A stretch of 64,000 nt of DNA. Origin: Azophilus sp965221465 (GTDB taxonomy: Bacteria > Pseudomonadota > Gammaproteobacteria > Pseudomonadales > Azotimanducaceae). The position numbers were made by a program, and so were the translations under genes. Below, piece after piece: positions 25,803 to 34,694 of the stretch; the first letter of the stretch is position 1; every line of letters begins with the position of its first letter. The DNA lies in NCBI GenBank assembly GCA_965221465.1, contig OZ244892.1:806001-870000 (forward strand), in the 5' to 3' direction. The notes below the pieces were generated by a model. It searched no databases, had not been told where the DNA came from, and saw only the letters and a program-made list of their open reading frames with translations.

Positions 25803-28109
25803 ATGAATCGAAGCAGAAGAACGTGGGTGGCGCTGGGCGTCGCATTGATCTTGCCGACGGCGCCCCTGGCAGCAACCGACGACAGCCGGCAAACGGTGTT
25901 CGAGCGGTATCTGGATTTCGCCGCGCTGGTGCAAGGGGCTGCCATCGAGCCGCACTGGCTGGCCGACGGATCGAGCTTCTGGTTCGCCGAGGGCGGGCCG
26001 GCCGACCGGGTAATCTGGCACGTGAACCCGGCAGCCAACACGAAAGAGCCGTTGTTCGACGTGCCGCGCCTGCGCGCCGCCATCGCGGCTGCCATCGGTC
26101 ACGAACCGCCTTATACGGGGGTGCCGTTCGAGGCCTTTCAATTGACTCCCGACGGCGCAACGGCAACGTTTGCCCTGGAAGGACGCGGGTTCAGACTGGA
26201 CATGGCAACCTACCGGGTCGAGCCGCAGCCCCTGCCCGCAGCGACGATGGCCGCCCACGTGACGCCCGGCACCTTCCCGCGCCACAGCTATTTCGGCATG
26301 GCGATTCCGTCGCCGGAGGTGCGCTCGCCGGACGGCAAATGGTATGCAACACTGATCGACGAGAACGTGGCCCTGCGCTCGGCGGCCGACGGCAGTACCC
26401 GGGTGCTCACCACGAACGGCTCCTTCGACGATGCCTGGGACGTGGAAAGCACCCGCCTTACCCTCGGCGCAGGCCTCTCCATCGCCTACGTACCGTTCAC
26501 CCCCTGGTCGCCGGACAGCCTGAAGCTCTTCGCCACCCAGACCGACCGCTCGAAACTGCCCCGCAAGGGAGAACTGCGCTACATGGAGACCATCGAGCGC
26601 GTCATTTCGCGGCCCTTCGCCGCTGCCGGCGGGCATCTCGATCACGTGCGGCCCTACGTCCTGCACATCCTGTCGGGCGAGCAAATCGCCGTCGAGGTGG
26701 ATACGGAGGATTTCTATTTCAGCCAGCTCGGATGGCTGCCGGACTCCTCGGAAGTGCTGTTCGCGCGTTTTTCCCGGGACTTCAAGTCGGTGGACATCAT
26801 GGCGGCTAACGCCCTGAACGGGTCGGTGCGGACCCTGTTCACGGAGACCGAGGCTACCTTCGTCAAGATCCAGCACGACGTGATTTCCTTCGGCAATACC
26901 GGCTTTACCGCCCTGCCGGACGGGAGCGGTTTTCTGTGGGAGTCGACCCGGGACGGTTGGAATCACCTCTACCTGTACGGCAACGACGGGCGCCTGCTTC
27001 GGCAGTTGACCCGGGGCGACTTCCCGGTGCTGGACGTGCAGAAAATCGATCAGGAAAACGGCTGGGTGTACTTCACGGCTCATGGCGAGCGTCCGCGGGT
27101 ATACGATACTCACCTCTACCGGGTGGCGCTCGACGGCGGCCCGGTGCAGCAACTGACCGAAGACGAAGGCCAGCATGCCGCGCGCTTTTCCCCGTCGCTG
27201 GCCTACTTCCTCGATATGCACTCCAGTCCCGGCCGACCGCCCCGTGTCGACCTGCGCGCTGCGGACGGAGCCCTGATCCGCACCTTGGCCGAAGCGGACA
27301 TCTCCACTCTGGAGTCATTGGGTTGGACGCCGACGGTGGAATTCAGCGTCAAGGCTGCCGATGGCGAGACGGATCTCTGGGGCGTGATGCACAAACCCTA
27401 CGATTTCGACCCCAAGCGGAAATACCCGGTGCTGGAGCAGCTCTATGCGGGCCCGCAGATTGTCGCCACCGACCGCAGCTTCTCGCTGGGGTTGTCGAAA
27501 AGTCAGAACCTGCCGCGCGCCATGGCGCAACTCGGCTATGTGGTGGTCACCCTGGACGGGCGCGGCACGCCCGAGCGATCGAAGGCGTTTCAGGATGTCA
27601 TCTATCGCAGTTGGGGCAGAAACGAGATCGCCGATCATGCCGCGGCCATCCGCCAACTCGGCGAACGGCACCCCTTCATGGACCTCGACCGCGTCGGCAT
27701 CTGGGGCCATTCCTGGGGCGGCTACTACGCCCTTGCCGCCCTTGCCCAGGCGCCTGACCTGTATCGGGCCGCGGTTTCCAGCGCACCGGGCTACAACCCG
27801 TATTCCTCACTCCTCTACGAGCCTTACCTCGACCTGCCGTCGCGGGCCAAGGAGGCTTACGAATTCGCATCTCCATATCGCCTGGCGCCGCAGGTGAAGG
27901 GCAAGCTGATGCTGGTGGGCGGTCTGGCGGATTTTGCGACCTTTCCCGAGTTCATGCGCATGAGCCGGGCGCTGATCGATGTCGGCATCGATCACGAGCA
28001 GGTCGTGCTTCCGGAAGAGGGGCACGGCTACACCGGTGTCGCCGAGGACTACTTCATTCGCAAACTCGCCGATTTCTTCGCGCGAAATGTGATGCAGGCC
28101 GGGCGATAG
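25803..28109 (+). CDS. Exported dipeptidyl-peptidase IV-like S9 peptidase
   Basis: A 768-residue protein with a signal peptide (ALGVALILPTAPLAA), an eight-bladed DPP-IV-type propeller to about residue 510 and a C-terminal peptidase S9 domain. The catalytic serine is S637 in GHSWGGYYAL; D710 (GGLADFATF) and H741 (EEGHGYTG) complete the triad. DPP-IV enzymes remove N-terminal dipeptides, usually with proline or alanine in second position. It acts in the periplasm or at the surface. The ATG at 25803 follows a gap carrying a dispersed repeat. The paralogue at 31326-34418 has the same domain order plus a cyclophilin tail. Confidence 0.92.
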   Translation: MNRSRRTWVALGVALILPTAPLAATDDSRQTVFERYLDFAALVQGAAIEPHWLADGSSFWFAEGGPADRVIWHVNPAANTKEPLFDVPRLRAAIAAAIGHEPPYTGVPFEAFQLTPDGATATFALEGRGFRLDMATYRVEPQPLPAATMAAHVTPGTFPRHSYFGMAIPSPEVRSPDGKWYATLIDENVALRSAADGSTRVLTTNGSFDDAWDVESTRLTLGAGLSIAYVPFTPWSPDSLKLFATQTDRSKLPRKGELRYMETIERVISRPFAAAGGHLDHVRPYVLHILSGEQIAVEVDTEDFYFSQLGWLPDSSEVLFARFSRDFKSVDIMAANALNGSVRTLFTETEATFVKIQHDVISFGNTGFTALPDGSGFLWESTRDGWNHLYLYGNDGRLLRQLTRGDFPVLDVQKIDQENGWVYFTAHGERPRVYDTHLYRVALDGGPVQQLTEDEGQHAARFSPSLAYFLDMHSSPGRPPRVDLRAADGALIRTLAEADISTLESLGWTPTVEFSVKAADGETDLWGVMHKPYDFDPKRKYPVLEQLYAGPQIVATDRSFSLGLSKSQNLPRAMAQLGYVVVTLDGRGTPERSKAFQDVIYRSWGRNEIADHAAAIRQLGERHPFMDLDRVGIWGHSWGGYYALAALAQAPDLYRAAVSSAPGYNPYSSLLYEPYLDLPSRAKEAYEFASPYRLAPQVKGKLMLVGGLADFATFPEFMRMSRALIDVGIDHEQVVLPEEGHGYTGVAEDYFIRKLADFFARNVMQAGR

Positions 28110-28181
28110 TGCGACCCGATCGCCATCCCCTCTACGTCGAGTCGTGAACAGGTCGGGTCCGCTGACACGCGCTGGCGGATG

Positions 28182-28272
28182 CGCGCCGGGACGAGGACGC
28201 GCAAGGAACAACTGGCAGCCGCTGGGAGAGAATCGGTGCTTTAAAATCGATAACTTGAAAATCTGATTCATG
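28182..28272 (+). repeat. Dispersed intergenic repeat, copy 3
   Basis: Shares GCGCGCCGGGACGA and GACGCGCAAGGAACA with copy 4 and the core TTTAAAATCGATAACTTG with copy 5. Reverse-strand reading gives DFQVIDFKA in one frame and GCQLFLARPRPGA in another, each conserved with other copies. It lies between the S9 peptidase stop and the MITE-like hairpin. Confidence 0.75.
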
Positions 28273-28307
28273 CGAGTGTGAGTTCAGGTCGACGCTACCT
28301 GCCTGCG

Positions 28308-28497
28308 TCTCTAGCCCGGACATCTCACCAACTTCCTGCTGCGGCCGCCGATGCACTCGCCCTGCGCGGCCGTGCTCCCTCCGGCCGATTTGACATACTG
28401 TCAAGTATGCCGGCATCGTCCTCCGGTCCGCGCGACCGCGCAGGACGGCGCCTCGACGCCCTCGCGACGAAAGTTGGTGAGATGTCCGGGCGAGAAA
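28308..28497. repeat. MITE-like long imperfect palindrome
   Basis: A perfect 20-bp inverted repeat (28315-28334 and 28471-28490) forms the outer arms; inner arms CCTGCGCGG/CCGCGCAGG and CATAC/GTATG continue the pairing to a 6-nt centre near 28405. The whole ~190-bp stretch could fold into one long hairpin. Partial copies of its arms occur at 19135 (TCACCAACTTCC), 25729 (CAGTTGGTGAG) and, inverted, about 34605-34635. No transposase is nearby and no target-site duplication is clear. It ends 25 bp upstream of the serine hydrolase start. Confidence 0.7.
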
Positions 28498-28522
28498 GCG
28501 TGTAACCCAGGGAGTTTTGCCC

Positions 28523-30055
28523 ATGAGACGTCGACAGTTTGTTTCCGGTGCGGCGACGCTGGCCGCCGCACCCGCCATTGCGGTAGCCAGCCGCCCCGTT
28601 TTCGCCGGTGCCGGGCAAGCGGCAAGCTCTAGCCTCGGGAACATCGGTGAACTGCTTGCCGATCTGATTCCCCAACTCGCCGGGCAACTCGGCTCGCCGG
28701 GCTATGTGGCGGCCATCTACCACGACGGTGCCGAGTGGGCCTTTGCCCACGGCGTGCGCAACCTCAATACGGGCGAGCCGATGACCACGGATACCGGCTG
28801 GTTGCTCGGTTCCATCACCAAGGTTCTGACCACGACCCTGCTGCTCAAGTACGTGCAAGCGGGCCGGCTCGACCTCGACGCACCCATAACCCGCTATCTT
28901 CCGGACCTGCGCCTTGCGGAAAAGGGAGCAGCCGAGCGCATCCGGGTGAAACAGCTGGTCAATCACTCCAACGGTATCGATGCGGACACCCTCATGCCCG
29001 CCCGCGAATTCGGGCCCGGCGCGGTGCAATCCTACATTGACGCGTTGTCCGGGATCGGCACCCTCTTTGCGCCCGGCGAATTGATGCACTACTCCAATCC
29101 CGGTTTCACGATCGCCGGGAGAATCATCGAAGTCCTGGCGGGCAAGCCCTTCAACCGGGTGCTCGAGGAGGAGATCTACGCGCCGATCGGCATGGACCGG
29201 TCCGTAACCTCGGCCACCCAGGCCATCCTGCACCGCACCGCGGTTGGCGCCTATCCGAATGCCGAGGGCGAGATGGGGGCGGCAGGTCTCTTCATGCTGC
29301 CGGTTTCGGCGGCGCCGGCCGGGGCAACGCCGATCGTCACCGTCGGCGACCTGATCGCGTTCGCGCGCACTCATCTGGCCGACGGTGTGGCGCCCAACGG
29401 CACGCGCATACTCTCCGCAGAACTCTGCCGCATGATGCGCACGCCGAGCTTCGATCTAGATACTCCGAATGCGCCGCCGGTGGGCCTCGGCTGGTTGCTG
29501 CCGTCCATTGGCGGCACCACCGGCTGGTGGCACAGCGGCGGGTCGCCGGGAGGCGTTGCCTGTCTGACGGCGTTTCCGGAGTACGACCTGGCGATTGCGA
29601 GTTTCGGTACCGGGCCGGGCGGGGGCCTGATGCACGACCGCCTGATCGAAACGGTCTTGCGGGAGCACCTGGGCCTGACCGTTGCGCCGCCGTTCTCCGC
29701 AGCGCCGACGACCTTGCCCATGAGCCATTATGCGGGCGACTACGAGGCGTTCGAGACGCGGCTGGAAGTGCGCGCCGGACAGAACGGCGACGATTTGGAA
29801 GTGACCTCGCACTACCTGCCGTCCAGCGAGGAACAGCAACGGATGCTGAGCCTGTACGTCGGCCCCGCCGGTGCTTCAGCGCCGACGGTCTCCTATTCCC
29901 CCATTCGCGACAACCTGTTCGCACCGGCCGGGGTGCCGACGGACTATTTTGCGGGCATCGGCGGGCGCATGGCGCTGATGTCGTTCCACGAGGTGGCCGA
30001 CGACCCCGTCCGCCGCTATGCGCACACGCGGTTCAGGGCAATCAAGAAGGTCTGA
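28523..30055 (+). CDS. Tat-exported serine hydrolase (class C beta-lactamase/esterase family)
   Basis: A 510-residue protein. The N terminus MRRRQFVSGAATLAAAPAIA is a twin-arginine signal. The beta-lactamase fold motifs are present: S97-x-x-K100 (GSITK), Y190-S-N192 (HYSNPGF) and, in place of KTG, WWHSGGSPGG. About 110 C-terminal residues form an extra domain. Such proteins are usually D-aminopeptidases, esterases or peptide-processing hydrolases rather than antibiotic lactamases. Start at ATG 28523, preceded by CAGGGAG; an alternative TTG at 28517 is not needed. Its neighbours are also exported peptide hydrolases. Confidence 0.88.
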   Translation: MRRRQFVSGAATLAAAPAIAVASRPVFAGAGQAASSSLGNIGELLADLIPQLAGQLGSPGYVAAIYHDGAEWAFAHGVRNLNTGEPMTTDTGWLLGSITKVLTTTLLLKYVQAGRLDLDAPITRYLPDLRLAEKGAAERIRVKQLVNHSNGIDADTLMPAREFGPGAVQSYIDALSGIGTLFAPGELMHYSNPGFTIAGRIIEVLAGKPFNRVLEEEIYAPIGMDRSVTSATQAILHRTAVGAYPNAEGEMGAAGLFMLPVSAAPAGATPIVTVGDLIAFARTHLADGVAPNGTRILSAELCRMMRTPSFDLDTPNAPPVGLGWLLPSIGGTTGWWHSGGSPGGVACLTAFPEYDLAIASFGTGPGGGLMHDRLIETVLREHLGLTVAPPFSAAPTTLPMSHYAGDYEAFETRLEVRAGQNGDDLEVTSHYLPSSEEQQRMLSLYVGPAGASAPTVSYSPIRDNLFAPAGVPTDYFAGIGGRMALMSFHEVADDPVRRYAHTRFRAIKKV

Positions 30056-30213
30056 GCCCATGTGCGGGATGTCGCCCTGGCGGTACCTGCGTCTTGCTGA
30101 ACATAAGCACTTGACGGTAGCGACCATGGTGTCGCCATGGGGCGGGTCGACACGGCCGCGTGCGTCGCATGAGTTCCGTAGAGATTTCAGTGTCGCCGGA
30201 GTACGATTACGGC

Positions 30214-30516
30214 ATGGTCGAACGAGTCACACCAGAGCGTAGCCTGGGCCCGGAATTATTGGCCATCATTGGTACCGGCGTAGCCATTGCAGCCCTGATC
30301 CTGACCGTCGCCGGCTGGCAGCGCGGAGACATGCGCGACCTTGGTCGCAAGATAGAGGCGATTCAAGTGGGCCAGAGCGAGATTCGCGAGCGGCTCCGAG
30401 CAGTCGAGGTCGGCCAGGGCGCCATTCGCGAGCGACTTTCCGGGGTCGAATCCCGAATCGGCGCCAACACAGCCGATTCGAATTCGGAGGTCGATTTGGC
30501 TGCCGTTTCCGCCTGA
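30214..30516 (+). CDS. Small single-pass membrane protein with coiled coil
   Basis: About 100 residues: one transmembrane helix (ELLAIIGTGVAIAALILTVAG), then a basic-acidic amphipathic segment with two near-repeats of ten residues (IQVGQSEIRERLRAVEVGQGAIRERL), predicted to form a coiled coil. This matches a widespread family of small uncharacterised bacterial membrane proteins. Upstream in-frame starts at 30160 (GTG) and 30169 (ATG) are possible; I chose 30214 because a GGAG lies about 12 bases before it. A related 51-residue protein is encoded at 39940-40095. Function unknown. Confidence 0.65.
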   Translation: MVERVTPERSLGPELLAIIGTGVAIAALILTVAGWQRGDMRDLGRKIEAIQVGQSEIRERLRAVEVGQGAIRERLSGVESRIGANTADSNSEVDLAAVSA

Positions 30517-30587
30517 AACCAGCGACGGCGGTTGCACCATGAATAGATCAGTGGCTACGCCCTGGATCCCGCCGGCTTGCGAATACC

Positions 30588-31151
30588 GTGATCGACGACG
30601 AGTCGTCCGGTAAGCCGAAGCGGCATACCGACCCCAGTTTTAGGGACGCGGTAGCGGACGTTACGCCGTTGCCGCGCCGCCGCGTTCGTCACGCCCGCCG
30701 GCCCATGCCGGACGCCGAATCACAGGCAAGACGGGAAGCCGCGGAAGGCCTGTCGAAACCGGAAAACAGCCGATGGCCGGCGACAGCCGCCGTGAATGCC
30801 GTCGATGCCGGCACGGTTCTGGCATGGAAATCCGCAGGCGTTCAAGAGCGTGTCTTCCAGCGACTGAAGGCTGGGCAACTCGAGATTCGACGCAAACTCG
30901 ATCTGCATGGGTTGACCGTCCGCGAGGCGGGACCGGCAGTCCTCGAATTCATTGAAGGCACCGATTCCGATCGTCAATGCTGCGTGCTGGTCATTCACGG
31001 CCGAGGCGCTCACAGCAGCAACCCGCCGCGGCTGAAAAACAGCGTCCACGCCTGGCTGCGTCAGCACCCGCGCGTCGTCGCCCTGCACAGCGCCGCTCGA
31101 CACCACGGCGGTGCCGGCGCCACCTACGCCTTGCTGAAGCGAAGCGGCTGA
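30588..31151 (+). CDS. Smr-domain protein
   Basis: A 187-residue cytoplasmic protein with a C-terminal Smr (MutS2-like) domain: LDLHGLTVREA and VLVIHGRGAHS are the LDxHG and HGxG signatures, and residues 95-180 cover the domain. The N-terminal half is basic (PLPRRRVRHARRP) and probably disordered. Stand-alone Smr proteins such as SmrA have endonuclease or RNA-nicking activity. GTG start at 30588. It is unrelated to the neighbouring peptidase genes. Confidence 0.88.
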   Translation: MIDDESSGKPKRHTDPSFRDAVADVTPLPRRRVRHARRPMPDAESQARREAAEGLSKPENSRWPATAAVNAVDAGTVLAWKSAGVQERVFQRLKAGQLEIRRKLDLHGLTVREAGPAVLEFIEGTDSDRQCCVLVIHGRGAHSSNPPRLKNSVHAWLRQHPRVVALHSAARHHGGAGATYALLKRSG

Positions 31152-31188
31152 CTATTGTTAGCTTGTTCGATGCAAGTTCAGAACCCGG

Positions 31189-31309
31189 CGCGCCGGGACG
31201 ATGACGCGCAAGGAACACCAGACAACCGATTCTCGGGGCCGGAACGAAGGTAAGGTTTCCTTGTTTAGCGAATTCAATAAAATCAATCACTTGGAAAAAG
31301 CGTTCCATG
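31189..31309 (+). repeat. Dispersed intergenic repeat, copy 4
   Basis: Fills the gap between the convergent Smr and S9-cyclophilin genes. It has the longest version: CGCGCCGGGACGATGACGCG, then CGATTCTCGGGGCCGGAACG, then the core AATTCAATAAAATCAATCAC. Reverse-strand translation from 31308 begins MERFFQVIDFIEF and continues VPAPRIG and GCLVFLARHRPGAPG, in one open frame of 105 codons running into the Smr gene. Confidence 0.75.
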
Positions 31310-31325
31310 AACGTCCGAGTGACCG

Positions 31326-34300
31326 TCAGTCCTGGCGGTACGCCTTGTGAATGGTCACCGGTTCGTTCAGCAACTGTCCGCGGAGATAAGCGTTGTCGGT
31401 GGGCGCGGTCGATTCCGCCTGGTGGATGCCGTGCACCACGTCCATGCCGGCAGTGACACGGCCGAACGCCGCAAATCCGAGCCCATCGTCGTTGCGTGTA
31501 CCGCCGAAATCCAGGCTCGGCTGGTCGCCGATGGTGATGAAGAACGTCCCTCCGCTTGCACTCCCGGGCTCCATTCGGGCGAGCGAGAGCGTACCGTCGA
31601 GGTTACGAATGCCGGTTTCCTCGGTGGTCTCGTGGGGAATCGGCGGCAAGGATTTCGACGGGTCGGTCAGGCCGCCCTGAATCACCTCGATCACCGGTGA
31701 GCCGTTGTCGTTGCTGCGGCGCACGACGCGATAGAAGGCGCCGCCGTCGAGCAGCCCCTGGTCGAGGTGGTCGAGAAAACTGCCGGCGGAGGCGGGCGCG
31801 GCCTCGGGATAGATGGCCAGCTCGATATTGCCCGCATCCGTTTCCAGCGTGACCTGTACGACTTGCCCCGACTCGTCCATAGCTGCCTGCTCCGTCTGCG
31901 ACGACCCCGGCCCGGCCATGGCAGCCAACTGCAAGGCCTTGACCTTCTCCATGAGATAGTCGGAGGACGCCTTGGCGCTGAACCCGGTCGGCGGTTCCAT
32001 GCCGCCGAGGTGGCGCACGAAATAGTCCCACATGCGCACCATGCCGTAACCCGGCAGGGCATGGCCGGCCTGCGGCATCAGCACGAGGTCGAATACCTTG
32101 TTGGCATCCATGAGCGCCTGGGTGAGCTGGAAGAGGCCCCCCGGGTGAACACCGTAGTCGAGCATGCCGTGGATGAACAGCAGTTTGCCCTGGAGATTGC
32201 CGGCATGCGTCAAATTCGCCTGCTCGAGATAGTTTTCGCCCGCGGGCAGCCCCTGATAGCGTTCGCCCCAACTGTGCCAGAACAGACGCTGGTCGTGATT
32301 GCCGGCAATGGATACACCCACCTTGAAGAACTCCGGGAATTTGAGCATCCCCCGCGCCGCCATGTAACCGCCGCCGGAAACGCCGGTGATGCCGACACGT
32401 TCGAGGTCCAGGTATGGAAAACGCTCGGCAAGCTGCCGGATGCCGGCGATGTGGTCTTCCAGGTTGCTCGCGGTCTGCAGGCGGCCGTACGACGTTTCGT
32501 GGAAGGCGCGGGAGCGTTCCGTGGTGCCGCGCCCGTCCAGGATGACGACGACGAACCCCAGTTCCGCCAGGGAGGCGGCCGAGTCGAGGCTGAGGGATGA
32601 TGACGTGCTGAAACTCGCCTTCGGAACATTGGCGACCTGGGGCCCGCCATAGATGTAGTCGATCACCGGATAGCGCCGCCGCTCGTCGAAATCGGCGGGT
32701 TTCAACAGCAGGCCGCGAATGTCCGTTTCGCCGTCGGCGGCGGTGACCGAGAAGGGTTCCGGCCAGCGCTGTCCGTCGGGCAGGGCATGGGGCGTCCCCG
32801 ATTCCAGGATTATGATTTCCTCCCCGTCCGCCGACATGAGCGCGGTCACGTTCGGACGGTCGGCGCGCTGGCGGGTCTCGACATGAAATGCAGCGCCCGG
32901 AGAAAGGCCGGATACCCGGGCGGGGTCTTCGCCCCAAACGGTCAGCAACAGCAGCGAAAAGTCGCCCGGGGAGAGCACCAGACGGTCGTCGTCGCCGGAA
33001 CTCAGCAGGGTGAGCGCAGCGGTATCCAGGTTGACGCGAGCGACCTCGCGAAAATAGGGGTTGACATCGGCTCGTCGCCCGCCGATGGCAACGAAGAGTT
33101 CACGCCCGGCCCGGTCTACGCCGAGCACGTCTCGAACGAGCCAGTCCCCGGCCGTCAGCGCACGCTTTTCCTTGCCCGTTTCGGCATCGTGCAGGTACAG
33201 GTGCCCCCACCCCGATTTTTCCGAGTACCAGACGAACTCGCTGCTCTCGGGGAGGGGAACGACGAAGGTCGGCATGTACACGTTGGAGCCGAGTTCCAGA
33301 TAGGTGTCGGTGGTCTCGCGAAACACCACTCGGGCGAGCCCCGAATCGCGCGCGGCGGTCACCACGCGAGCTTCCCGCTCGCCGCGCAGGATGTCCACGA
33401 AGTAAACCGCGGTCGAGTCTGCGGACCACCAGGCCCGGTTTCCGCCGAAGGGCGTGTCGTTCATGCGCGCTGCAGCTACGTCGGGGTAGTGAATCGGCGT
33501 CTGCTTGCCGGTGTCCGTGTCGATGACGGTCATGCGGAATCGGGTGACGTGTTCGTCGCCGGGCAGCGCCTGGCGGTAGTCGACGACCCGCGGCCGAATG
33601 CTGCCGTCGGCGGGCGCGAAGTCGATCACCGGCAGGGATTTCACCTGCCGGTCGTCGGTCTGCGCCGTGAACAGGTAGCGCGAGTCCGGCGACCAGAGCG
33701 CTTCGGGCCTGACGGCGGGCCGACCCGTGGCATCGGGAACGGCTGCATAGGCGTAGTAGCGTTCGCCATCGGTGGTGAGGGGTTTCTCTTCGCCCGACGC
33801 GAGGTTTTTCAGCCAGAGGTTGCTGCCCCTGGAAAAGGCTGCCCGGGAACCGTCGGGGGAAACCAGCAGGGTCGGATCGTTCGGATTGGCGTCCAGTTCT
33901 TCGAGTTCGCCGTCCTCATATCGGAAGAACCGGCCGGAGGCCGCGAACGTCGTGGCAACAGGGCCGATATCGACACCGAAGAGCGGCAGTGCAAAGGCGT
34001 CCACCGGCTGGCCCGTCGCTTCCGCAAGGGATGCCGCCAGCGCGTCGTGGTCGAACGCGGGGCGCTTCTTGCCACGCTCTGCGTCGACCAGGGTGTACTC
34101 GCTGCCTTCGGGAGTCTCCCGCACGTACCAGAACGTGGATTCGTCGATCCAGCGGGGATGGACGGTCTGGTTGAGCAACCACCGGTCCTCGACGTGCGCC
34201 TGCACTGACGCCGCCCGCTCGTAGGCCGGCAACAGGGGATGAGCATCGGCGGTTCGGTCCTCCGCCAGGGAGATTTCCGCGCCGCCGAGCAGAGCCAGAA

Positions 34301-34418
34301 CGGCGAAAACGGGGTAATGGAAACGCGGCTTCGTCGCGCGGGTTTGACACCGTTCGGGCCGACGCGCTCGGGGCGTGGGATCGAGTCGAGTAACCACGGT
34401 GTTGCCGATCGGATTCAT
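31326..34418 (-). CDS. DPP-IV-like S9 peptidase fused to a C-terminal cyclophilin-type PPIase
   Basis: A 1030-residue exported protein with three parts: a signal region (HYPVFAVLALLGGAEISLA), a DPP-IV propeller with an S9 catalytic domain (S681 in GVSGGGYMA, aspartate in GMLDYGVHPGG, histidine in PQAGHALPGYG) up to about residue 835, and a cyclophilin domain from about residue 853 to the end (VTLETDAGNIELAIYPEAAP, GTLSLARMEPGSASGGTFFI, FAAFGRVTAGMDVV). The PPIase keeps the SGGTFFI core, but the catalytic arginine of FHR is replaced in AFYRVVRRS. Start at ATG 34418 with GGAGG five bases upstream. Joining a proline-specific peptidase to a prolyl isomerase is functionally suggestive, since S9 peptidases require trans-proline substrates. 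Confidence 0.9.
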   Translation of the reverse strand: MNPIGNTVVTRLDPTPRARRPERCQTRATKPRFHYPVFAVLALLGGAEISLAEDRTADAHPLLPAYERAASVQAHVEDRWLLNQTVHPRWIDESTFWYVRETPEGSEYTLVDAERGKKRPAFDHDALAASLAEATGQPVDAFALPLFGVDIGPVATTFAASGRFFRYEDGELEELDANPNDPTLLVSPDGSRAAFSRGSNLWLKNLASGEEKPLTTDGERYYAYAAVPDATGRPAVRPEALWSPDSRYLFTAQTDDRQVKSLPVIDFAPADGSIRPRVVDYRQALPGDEHVTRFRMTVIDTDTGKQTPIHYPDVAAARMNDTPFGGNRAWWSADSTAVYFVDILRGEREARVVTAARDSGLARVVFRETTDTYLELGSNVYMPTFVVPLPESSEFVWYSEKSGWGHLYLHDAETGKEKRALTAGDWLVRDVLGVDRAGRELFVAIGGRRADVNPYFREVARVNLDTAALTLLSSGDDDRLVLSPGDFSLLLLTVWGEDPARVSGLSPGAAFHVETRQRADRPNVTALMSADGEEIIILESGTPHALPDGQRWPEPFSVTAADGETDIRGLLLKPADFDERRRYPVIDYIYGGPQVANVPKASFSTSSSLSLDSAASLAELGFVVVILDGRGTTERSRAFHETSYGRLQTASNLEDHIAGIRQLAERFPYLDLERVGITGVSGGGYMAARGMLKFPEFFKVGVSIAGNHDQRLFWHSWGERYQGLPAGENYLEQANLTHAGNLQGKLLFIHGMLDYGVHPGGLFQLTQALMDANKVFDLVLMPQAGHALPGYGMVRMWDYFVRHLGGMEPPTGFSAKASSDYLMEKVKALQLAAMAGPGSSQTEQAAMDESGQVVQVTLETDAGNIELAIYPEAAPASAGSFLDHLDQGLLDGGAFYRVVRRSNDNGSPVIEVIQGGLTDPSKSLPPIPHETTEETGIRNLDGTLSLARMEPGSASGGTFFITIGDQPSLDFGGTRNDDGLGFAAFGRVTAGMDVVHGIHQAESTAPTDNAYLRGQLLNEPVTIHKAYRQD

Positions 34419-34659
34419 TTTGCCTCCGGAAGATACCATTCGCGTTCGATCTCGGTGAGTGACAGTCCGTAGCCAAGACGCGCTTCGTGCCTGGCGCCCT
34501 CACTGCAAATACGAGTGCCATGGTGTATAGGAGCGTCACGACCTCGGTCGATGCGGCGCTCGAGCATGCGGGCGTGGGCATCTGGCCCGAATCCGTCGAA
34601 AACTGTCGTCGCGAGGGCGTCGAGGTGCCGTCCTGTTCGGAATCGGCGTCGAACGCATC

Positions 34660-34688
34660 TTGATGCCTGTCAGCAGGCACACTATGAT
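34660..34688 (+). promoter_or_regulatory. Sigma70-type promoter of vapBC, probably leaderless
   Basis: TTGATG at 34660-34665 and TATGAT at 34683-34688 are separated by exactly 17 bp. The vapB ATG starts only 6 bp after the -10 box, so transcription should begin at or next to the A of the ATG, giving a leaderless mRNA. No Shine-Dalgarno sequence precedes vapB, in agreement. Confidence 0.7.
34664..34679. promoter_or_regulatory. Palindromic operator inside the vapBC promoter spacer
   Basis: TGCCTG-TCAG-CAGGCA is a perfect 6+4+6 palindrome lying between the -35 and -10 boxes. RHH antitoxins usually repress their own operon by binding such a site, so this is the likely VapB operator. Confidence 0.65.
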
Positions 34689-34694
34689 GCCGGC

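Noticed and set aside
28391..28412. TTGACA at 28391 as a promoter for the serine hydrolase
   Set aside because: No -10 box at suitable spacing; the sequence is part of the palindrome centre.
28523..30055. Serine hydrolase as an antibiotic-resistance beta-lactamase
   Set aside because: It has the SxxK and YxN motifs but HSGG instead of KTG, an extra C-terminal domain and peptidase neighbours; an esterase or D-peptidase role fits better.
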